Positions 1 to 5,443 of a DNA stretch of 6,692 bases are shown here, one piece after another. The stretch covers positions 1 through 6,692 of the forward strand of contig CAJACJ010000160.1 in the NCBI GenBank assembly GCA_903938205.1. Reading direction: 5' to 3'. The position numbers and the translations under genes were made by a program. The stretch comes from an uncultured bacterium. Lineage in GTDB: Bacteria > Planctomycetota > Phycisphaerae > Phycisphaerales > SM1A02. The notes beneath the pieces are model-generated. The model was not told where the DNA came from, made no database searches, and saw only the letters and a list, made by a program, of their open reading frames with translations. Position 1 is the first letter of the stretch. Each line of letters opens with the position of its first letter.

Positions 1-920
1 CCGCATTTGTAAAGCGCCATCACGGCGCGGAATTCATCCATGGAACCCATGGTTGAACCCAAAATGGAAAGTTGATTCCAGAACACGCGGGTCAGATCGG
101 TGACGGCGTCGCTGCCAGTGGTGCAACCACAAGTAACAAAGGCGCCCCCGCGCGCCAGGCTTTGAATGCAACTCGTGTGAACAGCTTTACCGATGGAATC
201 AATCACCACATCAACGCCGCGGCGGTTGGTTGCGGCACGGACTTGCTTAGACCAATTGGCGCCGTCATCCAAAATGCAATGATTGGCGCCAAGAGATTTG
301 GCTTTTTCCAATTTCCAGGCGTGACGACTGGTGACAATAGTTGTGCAGCCGAAATGTTTTGCAATGGCCAGCGCGGCAACAGCAACGCCTCCGCCAATTC
401 CAGTGATCAGCACTTGCGCCCCAGGCGTGACGCGCGCGCGCGTAAGCAACATGCGGTACGCGGTGAGATGCGTGAGTCCAATGGCCGCTGCTTCAGCGGG
501 ATCATGCTGCGCAATATCAAGAATGTTGGTGACGGGCGCGGTGAAAAATTCCGCGTGCGTGCCGGGCGAATGTTCGCCAATCATGTGAATGTCTTCGCCT
601 GCTGGATTGTGATTGGGGGTGTTGGCGGCGGCTTTGGAAATGGCGGCCATAAGAATGACGCGCTTGCCAAGCCACGCCGAGTCAACGCCCTCGCCAAGTT
701 TGACCACCTTGCCCACGCCGTCGGAACCGCCCACGGTTGGCCACTTTGTGTCAATACCAGGCATGCCGCGTCCAACCCATAAATCCAAATGATTCAGCGC
801 GGAAACTTCGGTTTGAATTTGCACTTCGCCGGCGAGTGGCTGCGGCGTGGCGCGGTTGGTGACAAAGTGCACATTGGGGGCGACGGGTGTTGCTTGTTTG
901 GCAATTTCAAGGGCATTCAT
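1..920 (-). CDS. Zinc-independent medium-chain dehydrogenase (quinone oxidoreductase-like), 3' end missing
   Basis: The reverse strand reads open from an ATG at 920 to the left edge (306 codons plus 2 nt), so the C-terminus lies outside the window. The protein has the medium-chain dehydrogenase/reductase plan. An N-terminal GroES-like domain includes NHLDLWVGRGMPG (about residues 43-55) and a G-S-D-G-V-G turn (65-70). A Rossmann NAD(P)-binding domain follows, with VLITGIGGGVA (170-180), SRHAWKLEKAKSLGA (198-212) and GVDVVIDSIG (235-244). Family members reduce quinones, enones or alcohols with NAD(P)H in the cytoplasm. The catalytic Cys position of zinc alcohol dehydrogenases is Asn43, the usual GHE is GSD, and the four-Cys structural zinc lobe is replaced by a short Cys-free stretch (about 96-118). 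I therefore call it zinc-independent; the substrate is unknown. The start aligns with the usual MKAxxI beginning of the family. There is no Shine-Dalgarno sequence, but TACACT ends 6 nt upstream. It is divergent from the DUF1573 gene. Confidence 0.85.
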   Translation of the reverse strand, partial: MNALEIAKQATPVAPNVHFVTNRATPQPLAGEVQIQTEVSALNHLDLWVGRGMPGIDTKWPTVGGSDGVGKVVKLGEGVDSAWLGKRVILMAAISKAAANTPNHNPAGEDIHMIGEHSPGTHAEFFTAPVTNILDIAQHDPAEAAAIGLTHLTAYRMLLTRARVTPGAQVLITGIGGGVAVAALAIAKHFGCTTIVTSRHAWKLEKAKSLGANHCILDDGANWSKQVRAATNRRGVDVVIDSIGKAVHTSCIQSLARGGAFVTCGCTTGSDAVTDLTRVFWNQLSILGSTMGSMDEFRAVMALYKC

Positions 921-926
921 GAACAA

Positions 927-932
927 AGTGTA
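927..932 (-). promoter_or_regulatory. Candidate -10 element of the MDR gene (leaderless)
   Basis: On the reverse strand TACACT (4 of 6 matches to TATAAT) ends exactly 6 nt before the ATG at 920, so transcription would begin at or within a base or two of the start codon. No convincing -35 lies 16-18 nt upstream (ACATCT at 17 nt). Taken alone this is weak. It gains weight because the porin and cyclase-fold genes show a better -10 at the same distance. Confidence 0.3.
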
Positions 933-992
933 ACCATGGTGCGTGCGGAAGATGTTTGCAACATGGACGCGTACTGGCAAGGAGTAGCTTGA

Positions 993-1020
993 CCGTGGTC
1001 AATTTAGAAATTGACCACGG
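993..1020. promoter_or_regulatory. 28-bp palindrome in a divergent intergenic region, candidate operator
   Basis: CCGTGGTCAATTT (993-1005) is matched perfectly by its reverse complement AAATTGACCACGG (1008-1020), with only AG between. The 13-bp arms are unbroken. The site lies between the MDR start (920, minus) and the DUF1573 start (1126, plus), centred 86-87 nt and 119-120 nt from them. The length, symmetry and AT-rich centre suit a homodimeric DNA-binding regulator. Each arm carries TTGACC, a -35-like hexamer, on its outward-facing strand, so a bound protein could control both genes. It is not a terminator for either gene, because both genes read away from it. No regulator gene is visible in the window, so the binding protein is unknown. 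Confidence 0.6.
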
Positions 1021-1042
1021 AGTGAATGCAAACAATTTTTAA

Positions 1043-1048
1043 TAGAAT
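1043..1048 (+). promoter_or_regulatory. Candidate -10 element upstream of the DUF1573 gene
   Basis: TAGAAT matches TATAAT at 5 of 6 positions and follows a T-rich stretch (1036-1040). A transcript from here would start near 1055 and have a leader of about 70 nt to the ATG at 1126. No good -35 lies at 16-18 nt; the TTGACC of the palindrome's right arm ends 26 nt upstream, which is too far for normal spacing. Treat it as a suggestion only. Confidence 0.25.
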
Positions 1049-1125
1049 CGACGCGGAGAATAAAAACTACCTTGAAACAACTATTGAAAGCCAAAGTGAA
1101 ACACACATTTCAAATCACCAATTTC

Positions 1126-2334
1126 ATGCGCGCACTGACAAGCCTTGTTGTGTTGAGCACAATTGCCAGCGCGCAAGCAAAGACAACTTTAAACACGGCA
1201 ACTGTGCAAATCACTGCCAGTGTGGCGCACTCGCCCGTGGTGTCGATGCCAGCGCTTGCGGTTGTGCAATCGAAACCCGTTGGTAAACCAATGCGCGCAG
1301 CCACGGCGCCCGCCGCCAACGCCAAAGTGATCGCCGCGCCTGCGGGATTGGATTTTGGAGTTGTGGCGCCGCACACTGTGCTGGAAGGCAATTTTAAACT
1401 TGTGAATACGTCCAACAAACCGCTGAAAGTGTTGGGCGCGCAGCCATCGTGCCAATGCACCACGATTGAAATCACGGGCAAGGAAATTCCGGCGCAAGTG
1501 AGTGGCGTGCCAGGCGTGCTTGAAGTTCCAGTGACCATGAAGGTGAGCGCCACGGGAATTAAAACCGCGCAAGTGAAAGTTGTGGTTGAAGGCGAACCCC
1601 TGCCAATCACTTTGGATTTACGCGCGGAAGTTGCCTATGCGGTGCGCATGGCCATTGCGGACGCCGCCGGAAATGTCCAGCCTTTTGTTGACGCCGCAGA
1701 AGATGCTTCGCGCTTGAAAGGCGTTGCGCAAATTTTCAGCAGCGATGGAAAACCGTTTCGCGTGTTGAGTGTGCAAGGCGCGACGCCGGTATTTGTAAAT
1801 TGGAATCCGCAAAGTGACGCGCCACTAGCGAAGTACGAAGTTCAATTTTCGCTTGTCAGCGAGCCATGCGAAATGGTTCCTAAATATTTGCTTGTGGAAA
1901 CCGACCGCGCCGACGCGCGCATGATCGACGCGCGCGTGCGCCACGCATGCACCAGAATTTCTCCAGCTCTTGAAATTGCGGAGTTTCGCTGCAACGCTGG
2001 AGTGGTCGCGGCCGGCGGCGCGGCAACGTTTGACATTGAAATCAAGAAAATGGGAGGCAACAGAATCGCATCGGTGAAGGCGGTTGATGCAAAGTTTGCC
2101 GCGGAATTAATTGGTCAACGCGCAGATGGAAGTTCGTTGTTGGTCACGATTCGCTTAACGCCTGGCAAAGAAGTCAAAGGCGTGTTCATGACCGCGGTGC
2201 ATTTGATTGCCGCGGATGCCAACGGGCAACCATATATGACTCAAAGACCAGAAGCCGGCGCACCAGGTCAGCCACCCAAAATCACAACGCTGCCCGCGGA
2301 GGTTGATTTATTGGTGTACGGAAAAGTGGAATAA
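1126..2334 (+). CDS. Exported DUF1573-domain protein
   Basis: This 402-residue protein begins with a signal peptide: Met-Arg, a hydrophobic core (ALTSLVVLSTIA, 3-14) and an ASA cleavage site near residue 16, so it should act outside the cytoplasm. A Pro/Ala-rich linker (about 35-72) leads into a DUF1573-type immunoglobulin-like domain at about 74-170. Diagnostic parts are LDFGVV (75-80), the beta-strand stretch NFKLVNTSNKPLKV (89-102) and PSCQC (107-111), where the family usually has SCGCT. A second beta-rich half (about 280-398) looks like another Ig-like module without the Cys pair. The molecular function of DUF1573 is unknown; an adhesive or assembly role for such Ig-like folds is inference. 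I chose the ATG at 1126 because it gives a compact signal peptide. In-frame TTG at 1072 and GTG at 1096 would lengthen its n-region; none of the three has a good Shine-Dalgarno sequence. It is divergent from the MDR gene and convergent with the porin. Confidence 0.82.
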   Translation: MRALTSLVVLSTIASAQAKTTLNTATVQITASVAHSPVVSMPALAVVQSKPVGKPMRAATAPAANAKVIAAPAGLDFGVVAPHTVLEGNFKLVNTSNKPLKVLGAQPSCQCTTIEITGKEIPAQVSGVPGVLEVPVTMKVSATGIKTAQVKVVVEGEPLPITLDLRAEVAYAVRMAIADAAGNVQPFVDAAEDASRLKGVAQIFSSDGKPFRVLSVQGATPVFVNWNPQSDAPLAKYEVQFSLVSEPCEMVPKYLLVETDRADARMIDARVRHACTRISPALEIAEFRCNAGVVAAGGAATFDIEIKKMGGNRIASVKAVDAKFAAELIGQRADGSSLLVTIRLTPGKEVKGVFMTAVHLIAADANGQPYMTQRPEAGAPGQPPKITTLPAEVDLLVYGKVE

Positions 2335-2352
2335 CATGCCCATTGCGCAGCG

Positions 2353-2366
2353 CGCATGAACATGCG
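2353..2366. terminator. Short inverted repeat after the DUF1573 gene, weak terminator candidate
   Basis: CGCATG (2353-2358) and CATGCG (2361-2366) form a perfect inverted repeat 18 nt after the DUF1573 stop codon and are followed by GTTTATG. The stem is short and the T-run is only three bases, so it is a poor intrinsic terminator. It is the best candidate I see in this convergent gap (2335-2425). I found no clear hairpin with a T-tract serving the porin gene from the other side. Confidence 0.2.
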
Positions 2367-2425
2367 GTTTATGAAACTCTGATTGAATGCACGCGGTCAG
2401 AAGCCGCCCTGCGTCACGTGAGTAT

Positions 2426-3877
2426 TTAAAAAACAAATGAGAGACGCATCGTAAATATCCAAGCGCCAGAAATATTTGCCGAGGCGTCGGAACTAGGCTG
2501 GCTTAAATATTGCATGTCGGGCTGAATTGAAAACCACGGCGTGACTTGGAAATCGTAGAAGGCCTCCAAGATTGCCTCGGAGGAACCAGGGGACGTGGTG
2601 AGACTTTGATTGCTGGTGAATTGGTTGTAGGCCCACAGAAAGCCGACCGTATCGGAGGGGCGCGCATCAATCACGCCTTGCCACTGCGTTCCAAGCATAA
2701 GGCCCCACTGCGAAGGATTGCGATTGGGCTCGCTCCAACTGAATTGACCAAACAATTCCAATCCAAGCAAGCCACCGACACCATCGGGATCAAAAATATG
2801 TTGATTGGCGTAGGCGTAGGCACCAGTTGGACCATTGGCAACGGCAGGACCATTCACGCCGGAAATGTCGGTGTAACCCAGTTGCTCAAACCAACCCGCG
2901 CGAAACTTTCCCTTGTGCTCGCCGAGAGTCCAATCAGGACCAAGCTCCGCGATCATGAAGTAACTTCCGGGATTTTCCCACAAAAAATTTGCCATGCCAT
3001 GCGTGCCAGTGTTGGAGCCAACAAACCCAGTGGTGGGATTTGCAAAGTTGCTGGAGCCGTCAAAGAATCCAAAGCGCGCGTCGAAATTTTCCAGTGGCTT
3101 GGCAAGAATTTCCACGCCGCCTGCTTGGCGCGGATAGGTGGGCATGTCTTGCACCATCCCCGCTGGGTAATAGGCGGCACTGTTGACAAAGTTCAAGCCG
3201 GTGCATGGAACGGCAAAGTCAACATTGGCATCTATTTTTCCAAACTTCACCTTCAGGCGATCGCCAATAATTTCTTGCTGGTACCAATACTGCGCAAGTT
3301 GCGTGAATGATCCAAATGAATTAATGACATCGAAGCCCCAATAGTCTGGAATTAATGTTCCTGTAGAGCGAGTCTGGTTGGCGGTTTGGAAATCAACAAA
3401 GATAGTGCCGCCCTTGAGGCCAAAAAGTTTTTCCGTGTCACCTGTGGCGTTGATGTCGAACAACGAAAGCATAGTGAAGCCGTTCACCTGTCCGCCGTTG
3501 AGCACATTGACAAAATCAAGCGTTCCCGTGCCTTGCAACGTTATGCCAGCGTTCTGAAGTTTGGAACGCGCGCCAAAAAAATCGCCAGTCATGGTGTTGG
3601 ATTCCCATGGCCAGGAACCGCCTAAATTAAAGTCGGCGGCGCCGGCGCTTTGTGGACCAACTGTTTCGCCTTGTTGTTGCTGCAAAATGGTTTGCTGTTG
3701 TTGAACTTCAGAAGCTTGTGTGTCGGTCGCGGGGTTGTTTGGTGCTTTGGGCTTGTCACCCACGGGATCAAATGGCTTAGGCATGGAACCAGTTTGCGCA
3801 GAAGCCGCAGTGGCGAGCATGTACAACGCCAGCGAAATACTTGTCACCAAGACATGCAATCGCGTGTTCAGGACCAT
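2426..3877 (-). CDS. Carbohydrate-selective porin, OprB family
   Basis: This 483-residue outer-membrane beta-barrel protein should let sugars or other small solutes diffuse into the periplasm. A signal peptide (1-27, ending ASA before QTG) precedes a Pro- and Gln-rich linker (28-80, with QQQQTILQQQQ at 59-69). The OprB barrel starts near 86. Supporting features are SWPWESNTMTGDFFGARSKL (88-107), the aromatic/Gly strand pattern, KFGKID (211-216), FGFFDGSS (269-276), and the C-terminal block with EAFYDFQVTPWFSIQPDMQY (438-457). The chain ends MRLSFVF, with the terminal Phe expected for BAM-dependent insertion. Length fits OprB proteins. The long SLH/coiled-coil N-terminus of cyanobacterial members is absent. 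The substrate cannot be read from sequence. The ATG at 3877 has no Shine-Dalgarno sequence, but TATAAC ends 6 nt upstream. The gene shares a 49-bp divergent promoter region with the cyclase-fold gene. Confidence 0.88.
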   Translation of the reverse strand: MVLNTRLHVLVTSISLALYMLATAASAQTGSMPKPFDPVGDKPKAPNNPATDTQASEVQQQQTILQQQQGETVGPQSAGAADFNLGGSWPWESNTMTGDFFGARSKLQNAGITLQGTGTLDFVNVLNGGQVNGFTMLSLFDINATGDTEKLFGLKGGTIFVDFQTANQTRSTGTLIPDYWGFDVINSFGSFTQLAQYWYQQEIIGDRLKVKFGKIDANVDFAVPCTGLNFVNSAAYYPAGMVQDMPTYPRQAGGVEILAKPLENFDARFGFFDGSSNFANPTTGFVGSNTGTHGMANFLWENPGSYFMIAELGPDWTLGEHKGKFRAGWFEQLGYTDISGVNGPAVANGPTGAYAYANQHIFDPDGVGGLLGLELFGQFSWSEPNRNPSQWGLMLGTQWQGVIDARPSDTVGFLWAYNQFTSNQSLTTSPGSSEAILEAFYDFQVTPWFSIQPDMQYLSQPSSDASANISGAWIFTMRLSFVF

Positions 3878-3883
3878 TCAGCA

Positions 3884-3912
3884 GTTATAACTTATTTTGT
3901 ACCGCATATGAA
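3884..3912 (-). promoter_or_regulatory. Porin promoter (TTCATA-17-TATAAC), predicted leaderless
   Basis: On the reverse strand TTCATA (3912-3907, 4 of 6 matches to TTGACA) is followed after 17 nt by TATAAC (3889-3884, 5 of 6 matches to TATAAT). The -10 ends 6 nt before the ATG at 3877, so the transcript should start at about the A of the start codon. No ribosome-binding site is present or has room to be present. The element is interlocked with the promoter on the other strand. Confidence 0.5.
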
Positions 3913-3920
3913 GATATAGT
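3892..3920 (+). promoter_or_regulatory. Promoter of the cyclase-fold gene (TTATTT-17-TATAGT), predicted leaderless
   Basis: TATAGT (3915-3920, 5 of 6 matches to TATAAT) ends 6 nt before the ATG at 3927. A poor -35, TTATTT (3892-3897), sits at 17-nt spacing. The predicted transcript starts at about the A of the ATG. The -35 lies in the spacer of the opposite promoter and vice versa, so RNA polymerase could probably not occupy both at once. Confidence 0.45.
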
Positions 3921-3926
3921 TTTGAT

Positions 3927-5408
3927 ATGAAATTTCAGTTGTGGACCTCAATCCGATGCCACTGTTTGACCGCGCTCTATGCGATTGCATGTGTTGCATA
4001 TTTTGCATCCCCCTGCGCAGCCATGATGAATACGGCGCCACCAATTGATCCAAGCAAGTTGCCCGCAAATACAACGGCGGACATTTTACAAACTCAACAC
4101 ATAGCTCCATCAACTGCGGCGCGCGCCACCACGCTGAATATGCCGGCCGCCACTGTTTCGTTTGATCCACCGCCGCCAGTGATTCGTCGTGTAACAACGA
4201 ACGCCAGTCTGGTTCCAATTTCGCCCGCAACATTTGCGCATGCTCTTGAGGCGATTGACAAAGGCATTTTGTTTTTAAAGTCTTCACAGTCAGCGAGTGG
4301 TGCATGGATGGAGGGCGTTGGCGCGGCGCCCACGGCAACTGTGCCGCCCACCGCGGCAGTTGGTGGCGACACACAAACAAAGACTTCTGGGGCAACAAGC
4401 GCGGTTACAAATACTGCGGCTAGCGCGGCGGTCACAGCGCTTGTTGTGCGCGCATTTGCGCAGCGCGGTCTTAACATTCAAGGAGACGCCGCGCTTGATC
4501 GCGCCACCACGCGACTTGTTGAGTTGGTCACTGGCAAAAATGGTTTTGAACCCGACTCCAGCGGTGGCATGGCAACCTATGTCGCGTCTTGCACCGCAAT
4601 GGGTTTGGCGGCACTGCAAGAAGCGAAATATGAAATGACATTGGCGGCCGCGTTGGCGTGGATTCGTGAAAGCCAGTGGGATGAAAACGAAGGCATTGTG
4701 CCCACGCAAGATTGGTATGGCGGCGTGGGCTATGGCAGCAAGGGGCGACCAGATTTAAGCAACACGCAACTCATGCTTGACGCGTTGCATGAATCAAACG
4801 CCACCGCGAAGGATCCATCGGTTGAGCGCGCCGTGATTTTCTTAACGCGATGCCAAAATTTAAAATCAACCAACGCGGCGGTGTGGGCGCAAGCCGGCGC
4901 CAATGACGGCGGCATGGTGTACACGCCCGCCAACGACGGCGAAAGTTTTGCCAGTGAAATGGCGGACGAAGGACGCGCCGGTGAAAAGATGCCGGCTGGA
5001 ACACGCGCGCTGCGTAGTTACGGAAGCATGACTTACGCCGCGTACAAAAGCATGTTGTTCGCCGGGCTTTCCAAAAATGATCCACGCGTGCAAGCCGCGC
5101 AGAAATGGATTGAAAGTAATTTCACCTTCAGCGAAAACCCTGGCTTGGGGCAGCAAGGGTATTACTATTACATTCATGCGGCCGCACGCGCCATGCTGGC
5201 TTGCGGCAACGACACCCTGACGGACACCGCGGGCACAAAACATAATTGGCGCGAAGAGTTGATCGATTCCATCATTGTGCGCCAGCGCCCCAATGGCTCT
5301 TGGCAAAATCCAGAGACGCGTTGGATGGAGGACTCGCCGGATCTTGCGACCGTGTTCGCCGTGTTGGCACTTGAAGAGGCCATCAAGCCTGTTCGTGTTT
5401 CGCAATAG
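3927..5408 (+). CDS. Secreted prenyltransferase/squalene-cyclase-fold (alpha/alpha toroid) repeat protein
   Basis: This 493-residue protein has a signal-like N-terminus (hydrophobic 14-32, likely cleavage after CAA near 32), then a Pro/Ala/Thr-rich stretch to about 100. From about 101 it has helical-hairpin repeats of the squalene cyclase/prenyltransferase superfamily. A complete QW motif spans 112-127 (K-G-x2-F-L-x3-Q-x3-G-x-W), and a second QW-like site is Q453-x3-G-x-W459. SYGSMTYAAYKSMLFAGL (364-381) and NPGLGQQGYYYY (404-415) resemble a family that I recall as common in planctomycete genomes. The DxDD motif of squalene-hopene cyclases is absent, so I infer an extracytoplasmic binding or structural role rather than triterpene cyclisation. 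A low-complexity Ala/Thr/Gly insertion (about 130-168) separates the first two helices. ATG chosen from the signal peptide and the -10 6 nt upstream. It is divergent from the porin and convergent with ctaA. Confidence 0.82.
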   Translation: MKFQLWTSIRCHCLTALYAIACVAYFASPCAAMMNTAPPIDPSKLPANTTADILQTQHIAPSTAARATTLNMPAATVSFDPPPPVIRRVTTNASLVPISPATFAHALEAIDKGILFLKSSQSASGAWMEGVGAAPTATVPPTAAVGGDTQTKTSGATSAVTNTAASAAVTALVVRAFAQRGLNIQGDAALDRATTRLVELVTGKNGFEPDSSGGMATYVASCTAMGLAALQEAKYEMTLAAALAWIRESQWDENEGIVPTQDWYGGVGYGSKGRPDLSNTQLMLDALHESNATAKDPSVERAVIFLTRCQNLKSTNAAVWAQAGANDGGMVYTPANDGESFASEMADEGRAGEKMPAGTRALRSYGSMTYAAYKSMLFAGLSKNDPRVQAAQKWIESNFTFSENPGLGQQGYYYYIHAAARAMLACGNDTLTDTAGTKHNWREELIDSIIVRQRPNGSWQNPETRWMEDSPDLATVFAVLALEEAIKPVRVSQ

Positions 5409-5430
5409 GCGCGCACCAAAAACTCGCGCC
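5408..5430. terminator. Weak hairpin between convergent genes
   Basis: GGCGCG (5408-5413, starting on the last base of the TAG stop) pairs with CGCGCC (5425-5430) around an A-rich 11-nt loop. There is no T-tract on either strand next to the stem, so intrinsic termination is doubtful. Only 35 bp separates this gene's stop from the stop of the facing ctaA gene, so any terminator here would have to serve both or overlap coding sequence. Confidence 0.2.
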
Positions 5431-5443
5431 GTTGCGCGCGGAT

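Noticed and set aside
72..782. Open 236-residue plus-strand frame opposite the MDR gene
   Set aside because: It is antisense to a gene with clear family motifs, has an Arg/Asn/Gly-rich composition without domains, and is explained by GC-rich codon usage on the other strand.
993..1020. Reading the palindrome as a transcription terminator
   Set aside because: Both flanking genes start away from it, no gene ends into it, the loop is only 2 nt, and no T-tract follows directly on either strand.
1912..1935. Direct repeat of GACGCGCGC separated by 6 nt in the DUF1573 gene
   Set aside because: It encodes repeated Asp-Ala-Arg in frame and is a by-product of biased Ala and Arg codons; no longer repeat unit exists.
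2414..2421. TCACGTGA palindrome near the porin stop codon
   Set aside because: Only 8 bp, located at the ends of two convergent genes, so it is unlikely to be an operator; chance is adequate.
4005..4022. Lipoprotein signal (ASPC, residues 27-30) in the cyclase-fold protein
   Set aside because: Pro before the Cys does not fit a lipobox, which needs a small residue such as Gly or Ala there; ordinary cleavage after CAA is more likely.
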